A stretch of 64,000 nt of DNA from Myxococcales bacterium (GCA_903642325.1 CAHJWM010000003.1:62001-126000); one strand, 5' to 3'. Shown: positions 17,185-27,097, numbered from the stretch's first letter. Program-made: numbers and translations. Notes: generated by a model not told the origin, from the letters alone.

Positions 17185-20100
17185 TCAGGAGGCGGATTCC
17201 AAGACGCGGTGAATCGCGTCGGGCACCAAGCCGTAGCCTTCCGATGCCGCGAGCAAACGAGCGTTGTCCGGAAGATCGGTCAGGAACTGTCGCGCATAAG
17301 GGGTGCCGACCAGCCCGTGGAGCCGGCGCACGAGCGCGGGCATGCCGCGCGCGATGGCCTGCCGTGCGTTTTCCTCTTCACCGATCGACACGTAAGCCGC
17401 GTGCAACGCGAGGTACACCGCCGATTCGTTCAGCAAGCTCGGCGCGCCCTGATCGAGTAGCAACGCCGCCTCACGCGCCAGCTCGACGGCGCCAGTTGCA
17501 TTGCCACAACGGCGTTCGGCTTCGGCCCAAAGCCCGAGCGCGACAGGCAGCACGTCCCGATGGCCAGTGGTGCGGTACGATTGCGCGGCGATTCGCAGCA
17601 GGCCAAGCGCGCGGCGCCACTCCCGTTCGGCGCTGGCGCGCAAGAGCTCGCTGCCACGGTAAAAGAGCATGCCTAGGTTGGCGCGGTCGGGAGCGGCCCA
17701 CACGCCGCTCGCGGCTGCATCCGCATCCGCGCGCACCTCCGCCAAGTTCGCTTCGAGCTGCTTGTCATTGCCGAAAGTCGCGGCCCATCCCAGCAGATTC
17801 ATCTGCGCGTGGCGGACCGCTCCCAGGCTACCGATGGCATCGGCCAGAGCCAGACCGGTCTCCAGGGTGAAACGCGCTTCTTGTCGCGCGCCGATCGTGG
17901 TGAGCGCGAAGCCCAGGTTGGTCATCAACATGGCCTCTCGCTCTTTCAAACCGGCGCCGCGGGCGGCGTTGGCTGCGTTTCGGCGTGCTTCCAGCGCGGA
18001 TGCCAGGGCACCCTGAGTTTGGCGAACTATGGCTTGCGTTTGGTAGGCGTCGACGGCCGCCGCCGTCGTTCGCTGCTGCTGCGCAAGCTTGAGCAGACGC
18101 TTGACCTCCACTTCTGCTTCCGCAAAGTGGCCACCGAACGCGTTGCGCGAGGCGAGCACCGCCGAGCAGCGGGTTTCTTCATCGAGCAAGCCCAAGACAG
18201 CGGCTTGATCGCGAGCTTCAGCCAGCCGTTCGCTAATGCCTTCCCCAGACCCGCGCGCGTCGTCGTAACGCGCCCTGGCGCCGCGTGCGCGCACTGCGCT
18301 CCCCTCGTCGTAAACGTTGTCGTCCATCGCGACGATCGCCGATTCCCGGTCGCTTGCTCGCGGATCGACACGACTCCAAGCCTCATCCAGATACGAAGCA
18401 CGCAGAAAACCTGCAGGCTTTTCCTCTGCGTACATCAAGGCACGCTCGGCCATGCTCATGGCGTCAGCGAGCGCATTGGTGGCAAGGGCGCGTTGCGCCG
18501 CACGCGCCCAGTGCTCGCCCGCCTTGGCGTGCTCGCCACCGAGGTCGTACTGACCCGCGACCGTAGCCGAATCTTCACCCATGGAAGACAGCCAGGCTGC
18601 GGCCAACGCATGCAACTCTTTGCGCTCGCGCTCACCGAGCGAGGCGTAAGCAACCTCACGTACCAACGCGTGCTTGAATACCCATTCACGCGTGCCGGTA
18701 AAGCGCGACACGTTCTGCTCCATCAAGATTTCGGAGGCGACGAGCGCCTTCATTACGCTCTCCGCGCGCGGCATGCCGAGCGCCTCCAGGGCAGAATCCC
18801 AGCACGTGAGCCCGAACACGCTCAGCCGACCGACCGCGTCGCGGCACTCTTCATCCAGCGCATCCAGACTCACCTGAATGGCCGCCTCTATCGTGGGCGC
18901 GTGTGCGGTGTCGCGGCCGGAAGCGCTCAGGCGCGCCAATTCTTCTGCAAAGAGCGGCAGCCCCGCGGCTTGCTCCGCGATCCGGTCGACGACGTCTTCG
19001 GCTACCGCTTGTCCCACCACTGCACGCGCTATGGCGCACGAGGCTCGTTTCGAGATCGGGCGAAGCTCGAGCCGGACGTGATCGCGACCGGCGAAGCGAC
19101 TGGCATGCTCTGCCCAAAAGTCGGGGCGTACCAAGGCCATGACCACGAGCGAGCGACCCATGGCGCGACCCAACATATGGTCGAGCCAGCCGATGCTTTC
19201 GAGATCTGCCCACTGCAGGTCTTCCATCAAAATCGCAGTTTGCTCGCTGGCGGCGACGTGGAGCACGACATCCGTCATGGCCAACCACAGAACGTCGCGC
19301 GAGCCGCGTGGGTCGAGGCCCTCCGGCAGCGGCTCATTGGCGAGCAAGCGCGCCAAAAGATCGCGGTTCTTTGCGGTGAGCTCGTCTCGTGTGGATGGGC
19401 CCAGCCTCGAGATGATGGCCGTCGCCGCCTCCGCGCTGGTCGCGCCTTTGGGCAGGCTAATGATCCCGCGCAGCACATCCGCGGCGGCGCCCAGCGCGTG
19501 ACCCTGGGCGTACGCTTCACTGCGTTGCAGGACGATGTGTGGCGGATCAGATTGCGCCGAGATGCGCGCCATCACTTCGCGACGTAAGCGACTCTTGCCG
19601 ATTCCGGGCGGGCCCGCGATGGAGACCAAGACGGGCATGCTCTCCTGGCGCGAGCGTTCGAAGGCGCTCAAGACTTGCGCCAATTCTGGATCCCGGCCCA
19701 CGAACGGGGCCCCGCCGGCGCCGCGTCGGCCGTGCACGGGCTCACCCACGACGGATGAGCCATCGTCTCGAGTTCGAAATTCGTAGCGGCCGCGTCCGAG
19801 CTCGCTGGTGGTCGCATCGGCAAGCACGACGCCCGCTTCGGCGTCGCGCGCAAGCGAAGACGCGCGATCGACGACGTCACCGACCGGCTGCATGTCACCG
19901 GTGCTGCTGGCCCAATCGAGCTTGGCGCGTCCGCTGGCGACGCCGACACGCGCCCCGGCACGGGCTAAGCGCCGGCCGAGCTCGAGCCCAACCGCGGCTT
20001 CGTTGCCGAGCGCTCGGCGCGCGCCTAAGTGCGCGACGATCGAGTCTTGCCCGAGGGGCACGGCGTCGGCGCCCCGCTGGCGAAGTTGCTCCAATGCGCG

Positions 20101-21090
20101 CTCGCGGGCGGAGGCCGTGGCGAAGCGAATGGCTACGATGGAGGTGACGAGGCGCGAGCCGCTAGACCCGAGCCTGGACGAAAGCTTCGAATCTGGGCTG
20201 CTCTCGTTCCAGCTCAGGCGCTCTACGTTCTCCGAAACCTCGTGCAGCACCTCCAGCACGGCCAGCATATTGTCGGGGCGTGCGGAAGGGTCCGTGCTCA
20301 GCATGCTGCTCACTAGGTCATCTAGCGCGCGCGGCGTGTCACGCCTTAGCTCGCTCAGCCGTGGCGGGGCCGTCGTGACCAAGCGAGCCAGCGTCGCGAT
20401 GACGGTAGGGCCGACGTGTGGAGGTCGCCCCGCGATCAGCTCGAAGAGGGTCGCGCCCAAGGAGTAGATATCGCAGCGCGCGTCGATCGGCGCATCGCCA
20501 CGGGCCTGCTCCGGGGCCATGTAGGCGGGCGTGCCCACGACGTCCCCAGTGCGCGTGATTCGAATGTCGCTTCTCGCGGCCACCCCGAAGTCAACGAGCT
20601 TGACTTGCCAGGGGCCGAGTGGCCCCTCTCCGCCTGGTGATTTACAGAGAAACAAATTGCCGGGTTTTATATCGCGATGAATGACGCCGGCCGCGTGCGC
20701 GGCGGTGAGCGCTTCCGCGACGCGGATCGCGAGCTGTACGGCCTCCGGCAACGTCATCGGCTCACGTTTTTGACGCGCCGCTAGGTCCTCGCCATCCAGC
20801 CATTCCATGGCCACGAACGGCAAGCCACTTTCGTCGAACAAGCCAAAGCCAACCGTCTTTACTATTCCCGGATGGTCGAGATTTTCGAGCAGCTGGCCCT
20901 CGCGCGTGAAGCGCGCTTCCTCTTCCGGCGCGACCGCCTCGTCGGAGGCAATCACTTTCAGTGCGACAGTGCGTTGACTCAGCAAATCGTAGGCCCGGTA
21001 CACGATGCCCGCGCCACCACGACCGACCTCACGCTCGACTACGAAGCGGTCGCCCAACTTCCTGCGTTCGGTGATGGGCGCGAAAGACAC
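17185..21090 (-). CDS. PknK-like Ser/Thr kinase with cyclase-like, AAA ATPase and TPR regions
   Basis: 1301 aa. Kinase domain ~10-285: glycine loop GRGGAGIV, Lys45 (VALKV), HRD 138-140 (VIHRDIKPGN), DFG 167-169, MAPEQ. Residues ~315-440 look like a degenerate class III nucleotide cyclase domain (GDVVDRASSLARDAEAGVVLAD, GRGRYEF) without visible metal-binding Asp residues. An ORC/AAA-type ATPase follows with Walker A GPPGIGKSR (493-501) and Walker B-like ILMEDLQWAD. The last ~500 residues are helical TPR-like repeats. This order is the PknK/adenylate-cyclase-type signalling scaffold seen in actinobacteria and myxobacteria. No transmembrane helix. Targets unknown. Confidence 0.9.
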   Translation of the reverse strand: MSFAPITERRKLGDRFVVEREVGRGGAGIVYRAYDLLSQRTVALKVIASDEAVAPEEEARFTREGQLLENLDHPGIVKTVGFGLFDESGLPFVAMEWLDGEDLAARQKREPMTLPEAVQLAIRVAEALTAAHAAGVIHRDIKPGNLFLCKSPGGEGPLGPWQVKLVDFGVAARSDIRITRTGDVVGTPAYMAPEQARGDAPIDARCDIYSLGATLFELIAGRPPHVGPTVIATLARLVTTAPPRLSELRRDTPRALDDLVSSMLSTDPSARPDNMLAVLEVLHEVSENVERLSWNESSPDSKLSSRLGSSGSRLVTSIVAIRFATASARERALEQLRQRGADAVPLGQDSIVAHLGARRALGNEAAVGLELGRRLARAGARVGVASGRAKLDWASSTGDMQPVGDVVDRASSLARDAEAGVVLADATTSELGRGRYEFRTRDDGSSVVGEPVHGRRGAGGAPFVGRDPELAQVLSAFERSRQESMPVLVSIAGPPGIGKSRLRREVMARISAQSDPPHIVLQRSEAYAQGHALGAAADVLRGIISLPKGATSAEAATAIISRLGPSTRDELTAKNRDLLARLLANEPLPEGLDPRGSRDVLWLAMTDVVLHVAASEQTAILMEDLQWADLESIGWLDHMLGRAMGRSLVVMALVRPDFWAEHASRFAGRDHVRLELRPISKRASCAIARAVVGQAVAEDVVDRIAEQAAGLPLFAEELARLSASGRDTAHAPTIEAAIQVSLDALDEECRDAVGRLSVFGLTCWDSALEALGMPRAESVMKALVASEILMEQNVSRFTGTREWVFKHALVREVAYASLGERERKELHALAAAWLSSMGEDSATVAGQYDLGGEHAKAGEHWARAAQRALATNALADAMSMAERALMYAEEKPAGFLRASYLDEAWSRVDPRASDRESAIVAMDDNVYDEGSAVRARGARARYDDARGSGEGISERLAEARDQAAVLGLLDEETRCSAVLASRNAFGGHFAEAEVEVKRLLKLAQQQRTTAAAVDAYQTQAIVRQTQGALASALEARRNAANAARGAGLKEREAMLMTNLGFALTTIGARQEARFTLETGLALADAIGSLGAVRHAQMNLLGWAATFGNDKQLEANLAEVRADADAAASGVWAAPDRANLGMLFYRGSELLRASAEREWRRALGLLRIAAQSYRTTGHRDVLPVALGLWAEAERRCGNATGAVELAREAALLLDQGAPSLLNESAVYLALHAAYVSIGEEENARQAIARGMPALVRRLHGLVGTPYARQFLTDLPDNARLLAASEGYGLVPDAIHRVLESAS

Positions 21091-21212
21091 GATAGACGGC
21101 GGAGCTTAGTCCGCCGCTCCGAAGACGTCGACCGACGGCACGGGTGCGGTTTTACCGCGGCCCATTTGATCTTCGGGTTGCCTCTCGGGTTCAGCGCACT
21201 CGAAATCGATGC

Positions 21213-23573
21213 TCAACGGCCGCGCGGGGCGCGCCGAGGCCGAGGCCGAGGCCGCGCCGGAAGCGGGGCGGGGGTTGGGCTCGACTGAAGCTCTACTTCT
21301 GGCGCAGGCTCGGGTGCAAAACCCGTCGCCAGCAGATCCTCGGCGCGCACCACTGCGCCGGGAGCTCGGCGCGCTGCCGACAAGAGGCGCGCTTGCAGCT
21401 CGAGCTCGTTTCCGGGCCAGTCGTGCTCGGCGATCAGGCGCATTGCCGCCGGCTCTAGGCCGAGGGGCTCGCCGCGCAGCGACAATCCGACGCGGGACAG
21501 CGTTTCGAGCGCCAACGCTTGCAGATCTTCGGGCCGCTCGGAGAGTGTGGGCAGGACGAGCTCGGAGGCACCCAACCAGCGCGTCAGGTCGCGGCTCAAA
21601 CGACCTTCCTCGAGCAAACGCTGCAGTGGCACCCGTAGCGTAACGAACAGGCCCGGCTTGGCTACCGATGAGATGGGCAACGCGGTCGTGCGCCGCGCGA
21701 ATGAGTGGGCAATCAAGTCTTGGATTTCGAGCGGCAGGACCGCAACGTCCAAAATAGTCAGCGTCCCCCCGTCGGCCAGGGTGAGCGGCGAACGTTCGGC
21801 GTCCTGCCAGAGCTCGCGCGCGTGCTCGGTAGGGTTCGTGCCGTCGACGATGACGAACGCCCCCCCCGCGCGCGCGCTCTCCAGATGCGCGTGCGCGGCC
21901 CAGCCGATGGCCTCGACGCCCGGCGCCGCAAGCAGGGAGATCGGCGCGCCTTGTTTGCCAAGACGTTGCAAACGCTCCAACGCTTGGCGAGCGGCGGGGC
22001 TGTACGCGGTAGTTCGGACGCTACGCGATAAGCGCTCTGCCAGCTCTAGATGTCGGCCAGAGGCGGCAAAGATGATGTGCTCTAGACGTTTGCACTCGTC
22101 GTCTACGCGGTCAGCGCGGGATACCGCTTTCAGCTCGCGGTCCCGGGAACGGGCTAGTGCCGACGACACCGCCAGAAGCGCGCTGATGCGGTCCCCGAGG
22201 ACGCGCACGGCGCGCGCTTCCTCGAGGGTCATGGCGGACGTGCGCGTGCCGGCGGGCAGCAGGATGAAGCCGATCGGACCGTCTTCGTCGACGACCAGCG
22301 TGGCGGAGAACGCCCGCCGATCCTCGAACCATGCGATCAGCGGTCGCACTTCGGGCCGGCGCACGGCGAGCGCGTGGAGCGCCTCCGCGCGCAGCGTGCG
22401 TTCGGGCTCTTCGCTTGCGAGCTCGTATAGCCGGTCCGGTGCCTCGGCGGTCTGAACGTGCAGGTAACCTGCCACATCGACGGACAACATTTCGGGCGGA
22501 CTATTGCGAAAAATAGCGGGCCGAGCGCCGGGTAAGGTCGCCGTCTTTCCTAGTGCTTCGAGCGCGGCGCGCAGCGCAGAATCCGGCTCGGGCTGGAGAG
22601 CGCCGCGGCTGGCCGATTCGATGGCATCGAGCCAACGTGACTGCTCGGGGCCGAGCGGCCGTGCCACGGAGCGCGCGCCCAGCCCAACGAAAATACACAG
22701 CGTCGTTGCCCCGAGCAAGATAGCGCCCGAATGCTCGGGTGTGGAACGCACGACGGTGCCTGCCCCGAGAATGATCGGCGTGCCCAAGATCAAGATCGCG
22801 AGTGTTCCGCGCAGCCCGCTCGCCACCGTGGTGGGCTCGGGCGTGGTGGCCGCCCAGGTCATGGCCCAAGCAGCGATGCAGACGGCCACCGGCAAGATTC
22901 GGTCGGGCGGAGCGACGTCGAGTAGGCTCGCGGGAATTGCGACCGAGAGCGCGCTAATGGCGAGCGCCAGGGCGCCGGCGGCACGGTCGCCGACCCCGAG
23001 CTCCAGACGCCGCAGCGCGCGCAAACGAAAGCTCGCTGCTACGAAGACGAGCAGTGAGCCGATCGAAGCGCTGGTGGAAGCGTAATCGATCATGAGCGGG
23101 TCGAGCCGAACGCGCTCGGCCGGCAGAAGCGCAATACCCAGCGGTAGCGCAACCGCCAGCGCCCACAAAAAGCCCGCGAAGGTCGCGGCGTCGAGCGAGA
23201 GTGCGGCTCGCGGCGGCTTCAGTAGTCCGGCGTGCGGGGAGATGCGCGCAATGGCGACCAACGCCGCCACCGCGGCGCAGCCTGCGCCGAGGTTAGCGGC
23301 GGCGTCGAGCGCTGGTCGCCCTGCGGGACCGGTGCGCGCCGCGACCCAAAGTAAGCCGCCCCAGGCGACGACTCGCAGTGCGCTTCGCGACGTCAGTGAG
23401 ACGTCGTCTTTGCCCTCGGGCACTGTCGTGCGTCGCCACGCCTCGGCCAGCAGACCCGGCAAGCCGATGAGGGCGAACCACGGCAGCGGACTGCCCGCCA
23501 GGTGCGCGGCACCGAAGCACACGTACGCCAACGCGGCTACTGCCAGCCAAAACGAGCGAGAGCGCCCAATCAC
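21213..23573 (-). CDS. Membrane-anchored, catalytically degenerate NtrC-like AAA+ protein
   Basis: 786 aa. Residues ~1-300 contain about nine hydrophobic helices. A GAF-like segment follows (~330-470, with FSATLVVDEDGPIGFILLPAG), then a region that follows the sigma-54 activator AAA+ layout. ISLLAAPGVEAIGWAAHAHLESAR sits where Walker A should be but has no GKS/GKT; GGTLTILDVAVLPLEIQDLI matches the Walker B region but lacks the DE pair; no GAFTGA loop is seen; PTLSERPEDLQALA and the arginine-finger region are recognisable. The tail is Pro/Arg-rich with no helix-turn-helix. It is probably a regulatory or scaffold protein rather than an ATPase. It precedes the PknK-like gene on the same strand. 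Confidence 0.75.
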   Translation of the reverse strand: MIGRSRSFWLAVAALAYVCFGAAHLAGSPLPWFALIGLPGLLAEAWRRTTVPEGKDDVSLTSRSALRVVAWGGLLWVAARTGPAGRPALDAAANLGAGCAAVAALVAIARISPHAGLLKPPRAALSLDAATFAGFLWALAVALPLGIALLPAERVRLDPLMIDYASTSASIGSLLVFVAASFRLRALRRLELGVGDRAAGALALAISALSVAIPASLLDVAPPDRILPVAVCIAAWAMTWAATTPEPTTVASGLRGTLAILILGTPIILGAGTVVRSTPEHSGAILLGATTLCIFVGLGARSVARPLGPEQSRWLDAIESASRGALQPEPDSALRAALEALGKTATLPGARPAIFRNSPPEMLSVDVAGYLHVQTAEAPDRLYELASEEPERTLRAEALHALAVRRPEVRPLIAWFEDRRAFSATLVVDEDGPIGFILLPAGTRTSAMTLEEARAVRVLGDRISALLAVSSALARSRDRELKAVSRADRVDDECKRLEHIIFAASGRHLELAERLSRSVRTTAYSPAARQALERLQRLGKQGAPISLLAAPGVEAIGWAAHAHLESARAGGAFVIVDGTNPTEHARELWQDAERSPLTLADGGTLTILDVAVLPLEIQDLIAHSFARRTTALPISSVAKPGLFVTLRVPLQRLLEEGRLSRDLTRWLGASELVLPTLSERPEDLQALALETLSRVGLSLRGEPLGLEPAAMRLIAEHDWPGNELELQARLLSAARRAPGAVVRAEDLLATGFAPEPAPEVELQSSPTPAPLPARPRPRPRRAPRGR

Positions 23574-23680
23574 TCTGCGACTTTAGCGCGGGCGCCGCCC
23601 GCCGGCCTAGCAACGAGCGCGTGGCGCGCACCGCCCGAAGTCACGCATAAGTCGTTGAAATTGCGTCTCGACACGCACGC

Positions 23681-24841
23681 TCAGAAGTAGTCGTGCGGGG
23701 AGATGAAGAGCAGCTCTAGCCCGCCGATAGGGCGCCCGTCGGCGCCCTCGTGGCGGACTTCGATCGCGTACAGCTCGTGTTCGCGTCCACTCGGCTCAAC
23801 GCGCACGAACGTTTGCTGCTGCTCGCCGGGCAACAGTTTGAGGTCGATCGGGCCGTGTGTGGCGTCCAGGAGCTTAGCGCCCGGCAGCAGGTGGCGTAGC
23901 GCGACGCTGTTCGTCATGGCACCCAAACGACTCATGCGAGGGACGCACGCATGCGGATCGACCGGCCCCGGCTCGCGAGGCCCGTGGTCGGATCCGAGCG
24001 GCACGAGCAAACGCTCGCGACCCGCTGCGACCTGAACCCGGGTTGGGAGCGCGAACTTCAGCCTTCGACAGGACAGCTCCCGATGCAGGGCGGGCAAAGC
24101 CACGAGCCGCTGAAGCTTGGCGCGATCGGTCACGGGATCCAGCGCGCGAACGTGCAGCTTGGTATCTTCTTGATCGCGCAGAATGTTCGTGGCCGCGAAC
24201 GCGAACCACATCGGGCGGCGGCCAGGGTCAACGCGATCGCGTCGCTCTCCGGAATCTCCATCGCCGGTCGCTTCGCGGCCACGCGGATCCGCGTCATCAC
24301 CGTACGGATCGCGCGGATCACCCGGGTCGTCCGGATCCCGACACGGGTCGGCCTGTGCGGCGATGACTTGAACGTTGTACAGTGCGGAGAGCGGGTCCGT
24401 GGCAGGGGAGGCACTGTTATTGGTTTGCTGAACGCACGGCGTACGAGGCGGTGTCGTATTGTACGCGATGGCCATTAGGCAGACATAACCACCGTTGACA
24501 CCCACGATGCTGGGATCGGGCGCCCATCCGAAGTAAGCCGACCGCTCGCCTTCGAGGACGGGCGAGCTGATCGCTCCCGGGATACCGGCCGTGATTCCCA
24601 CCGGCGAACCTATCCGCCGAGCGTAGACCGCGTGAAAACCAGTGGTCGGGTCCGACCAATAGAGCTCGACGGTCGTTGCCGGGGAGTTGTCCGTGCCGTG
24701 ATTCTTCACCGTAACGGGGATGACGGTGGTGCTGGAGGCCGGGATCGGAGCGCCGGAGATGCCGATCGCATCGTTTGCGTAATCGGCCGGCAACGGAGCC
24801 GCCATGCGACTGCGGCCTAAGTAGATTTGGGGACAAGTCAT
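23681..24841 (-). CDS. CARDB-like protein with DP-rich linker, unknown function
   Basis: About 386 aa from ATG 24841, which has GGAG eight bases upstream; a TTG six codons earlier also opens the frame. Residues ~1-150 look like a CARDB/cell-adhesion-type beta domain (STTVIPVTVKNHGTDNSPATTVELYWSDP). A linker near 165-190 is rich in Asp-Pro. The C-terminal ~150 residues form a second beta-rich domain (LPGEQQQTFVRVEPSG). No signal peptide is visible, odd for a CARDB-type domain, which is usually extracellular. Lies directly downstream of a lipoprotein gene on the same strand (31-base gap), so an operon is likely. Confidence 0.7.
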   Translation of the reverse strand: MTCPQIYLGRSRMAAPLPADYANDAIGISGAPIPASSTTVIPVTVKNHGTDNSPATTVELYWSDPTTGFHAVYARRIGSPVGITAGIPGAISSPVLEGERSAYFGWAPDPSIVGVNGGYVCLMAIAYNTTPPRTPCVQQTNNSASPATDPLSALYNVQVIAAQADPCRDPDDPGDPRDPYGDDADPRGREATGDGDSGERRDRVDPGRRPMWFAFAATNILRDQEDTKLHVRALDPVTDRAKLQRLVALPALHRELSCRRLKFALPTRVQVAAGRERLLVPLGSDHGPREPGPVDPHACVPRMSRLGAMTNSVALRHLLPGAKLLDATHGPIDLKLLPGEQQQTFVRVEPSGREHELYAIEVRHEGADGRPIGGLELLFISPHDYF

Positions 24842-24872
24842 GGTCGATTTCTCCGGCAAGAGGGACGGGCGG

Positions 24873-26096
24873 CTACGGGGTGGTGATTGCGTACATGATG
24901 GCGCGGCTTAGCGTTTGCGATCGAAGATCACCGGTCAAAGGCTGGTTGATCTTCGCGAACTTCACCGGGACCGTGTTGTGAAACCAATTGGTCGTGAAGC
25001 TCGCGCCCATCGCGTGCAAGCGGATCGTATCGGATACCATCAGGACCAACCAATAGTTGCCGGCCGCGATTGTCACGGGCGGATCGATCGAGCCTTCGGT
25101 CGGTGCGATCGAAGCGTCGGTGGTCCTGAGTAGCTCGCTTTGCGCGACGAAGGCTCCGGGTACGCCGGCAACGTCGGCGTATAGCGCGAGGTAGACATCG
25201 ACCGGGTTGTCATTGCTGTTGTCCACCGTCGCGAGCAGGCCAAGCGCCGCCACCTTCCCAGCCGCTATCCCTCCGAGTTGCATGGCGAACAGGCTGGCAC
25301 CGACGCCGAGCCGAAAGGTCACGCCGCTGTCCGGACCCGGACCCACGCGCGTAAATTCGCAGCTGCTCGCGACGCAAGAGCCATATTTGCACACCGCACC
25401 GCATGCGCCGCAATTCAGCGGATCGCGGCTGGTGGTCGTCTTACAGCCGTCGTTGCTTTGCGTCGAACAGTCGGCATAGCCCGCGCTACACATGCCCCCG
25501 CACACCCCTCCGCTGCATGAAGGCGCGATGTTGGTCGTCGAGCAGGCCGCGCCACACGAGCCGCAATTCTTCACGTCCGAGGACTTGGAGTAGTCGATGG
25601 CGGTGCAGGTCCCTTCGAACGCAGGGACCTTGCAAGAATAGCAGCTGTTTCCGCAGGCCGAGTTGCAGCAGACGCCTTCCGCACTGCATACGCCTGTTCT
25701 GCACTCGTCCTTGAGGCTGCAGGCTTCGCCGGGCTCCTTCGGGCAATCCCCATCTGTCGCATCGGTACAACCCTTCGGGCACTCCCCGTCGGCCGTTCCG
25801 CACGTATCAGGAACGGCGCCGGCGGCGCCGCTGTTTGCCGCCCCACTCGGCCCGCTTTCGCCGCCGCCGGCGCCCGACGCGCCGCCTTCGCCAGCACTCT
25901 GGGCGACCAATGGCGGGTCGAGTAACCCGGCGCGACCCGCACAGCCGCCCCCCATGCAACCCTGTCCGCGTGCGCCGCCGAACCCGTCGACCAGAGTGGG
26001 CGCGCCGGCACCGATCACGGCATTGCAGGCCGGAATAACGAGCGCAAAGCCCAGCACGAGGCGTAGAGCCGCCCCAAGCGTGGCGGCCCTCACCAA
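24873..26096 (-). CDS. Cys-rich lipoprotein with Gly/Ala/Ser linker
   Basis: 407 aa. Signal peptide with lipobox IPAC (cleavage before Cys24), then a low-complexity GEGGASGAGGGESG linker, then a Cys-rich region (~95-235) with repeated CGxxC and CNSACGNSCYSC patterns typical of myxobacterial surface proteins, and a C-terminal beta-rich domain (~245-407). Probably displayed on the cell surface. The GTG start overlaps the TGA of the preceding gene by four bases (GTGA), so the two are translationally coupled. Function unknown. Confidence 0.8.
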   Translation of the reverse strand: MVRAATLGAALRLVLGFALVIPACNAVIGAGAPTLVDGFGGARGQGCMGGGCAGRAGLLDPPLVAQSAGEGGASGAGGGESGPSGAANSGAAGAVPDTCGTADGECPKGCTDATDGDCPKEPGEACSLKDECRTGVCSAEGVCCNSACGNSCYSCKVPAFEGTCTAIDYSKSSDVKNCGSCGAACSTTNIAPSCSGGVCGGMCSAGYADCSTQSNDGCKTTTSRDPLNCGACGAVCKYGSCVASSCEFTRVGPGPDSGVTFRLGVGASLFAMQLGGIAAGKVAALGLLATVDNSNDNPVDVYLALYADVAGVPGAFVAQSELLRTTDASIAPTEGSIDPPVTIAAGNYWLVLMVSDTIRLHAMGASFTTNWFHNTVPVKFAKINQPLTGDLRSQTLSRAIMYAITTP

Positions 26097-27097
26097 GCCC
26101 CACGCAGCATGAGCTGTGCGCCGCTCGGCGCCGAGGCCGCACCGGCGCTGAGCCGAGCCACCCTAGGCGAGTCCTTTTTAAGATCGAGCAGAACGAGCAC
26201 CAAGCCGGTGGCCAGCGCCGCGCCGCTGATCGCGAAGACGGTGCTCGAAACGTTTCCAGCGAGCCGTGCCTCGTTGCGAAGTCTAACGCCGTTGGTAAGA
26301 CAGGAGTCGCCCCGGCAGTTTGCCGCCTCATTCGACAGATTGTTCTTGCTGATCGCGCGCAGCCCGAACACCGTTCCGAGCGCCGCTGCCGCCCCGCTCA
26401 CACCAAACGCCACATAGGCAGCCGTTTGGCGGGCGTCATTGCGCGGCGTCTCGGTCGTCATCTTCGCTTCGCGCGCGGGTGACGTGATGGGCGCCAGAAC
26501 GTCCGCGAGTACGGGCACGCTCAACGTTTGCGTGCTCGGACCGAGCGGGACCTTCAGGTCGACTTGCCACATTGTTTTAAGGCCGGCGTAGGCGCGGACG
26601 GTGTGGATCCCGGGGTCCACCGGGACCGACAGACCCCATTGCGCGCTTCCGAGGCGAATGCCGTCGCGTTCCACCGTCAGGCCCGTGATGCGGCTCGTCG
26701 CCGGCACGTCGATGGTCACGCGGGAAAGCTTTTCGCTCAACGCGGCCGCGTGCTCGTGCGCCAGAGTTTCGCGCGCGGTCTGACCGTTGCGCCTCGTTTC
26801 GGACTCGACCTCGAGATACAAAATCCACGCGCTCGCGGTGCGATCGATGCGCTCGTAACACGTGGCCAGGTTGAGCTTGGTTCCGATGCCTTGTTCTAGC
26901 CGCTCGCTCTCCTCGAACTTGGGGCACGCGGCGGCTGCATCACCGTCCTGCATCAAACGCTTGGCTTCGTCGAACAAGGCCTGCGCCGCGAGGCTGCTCT
27001 CTGGAGTAACCCCTTGGGCGTGCGCGCCACGTGCCATCGCGAAGAGTGCGGCTACGAGCGTGGCCCCTAGCTTCGAATGATTAATCCGGCTCATCAA
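26090..27097 (-). CDS. Exported TPR/PEGA-type protein with membrane helices
   Basis: 335 aa. Signal peptide (ending near GAHAQG). Residues ~35-120 resemble the helical-repeat module found in many myxobacterial periplasmic proteins (AQALFDEAKRLMQDGDAAAACPKFEESERLEQGIGTKLNLATCYE). A PEGA-like beta region follows (~125-195), then two hydrophobic segments (~226-248 and ~283-305). Probably periplasm-facing and membrane-attached. First gene of a minus-strand series continuing into the Cys-rich lipoprotein. Function unknown. Confidence 0.8.
   Translation of the reverse strand: MMSRINHSKLGATLVAALFAMARGAHAQGVTPESSLAAQALFDEAKRLMQDGDAAAACPKFEESERLEQGIGTKLNLATCYERIDRTASAWILYLEVESETRRNGQTARETLAHEHAAALSEKLSRVTIDVPATSRITGLTVERDGIRLGSAQWGLSVPVDPGIHTVRAYAGLKTMWQVDLKVPLGPSTQTLSVPVLADVLAPITSPAREAKMTTETPRNDARQTAAYVAFGVSGAAAALGTVFGLRAISKNNLSNEAANCRGDSCLTNGVRLRNEARLAGNVSSTVFAISGAALATGLVLVLLDLKKDSPRVARLSAGAASAPSGAQLMLRGAW

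Noticed and set aside
17809-19587. 592-codon plus-strand open frame inside the PknK-like gene
   Set aside because: Antisense to a gene with clear ATPase and TPR features; its translation is low-complexity Arg/His-rich with no domain. High GC makes long antisense frames common.
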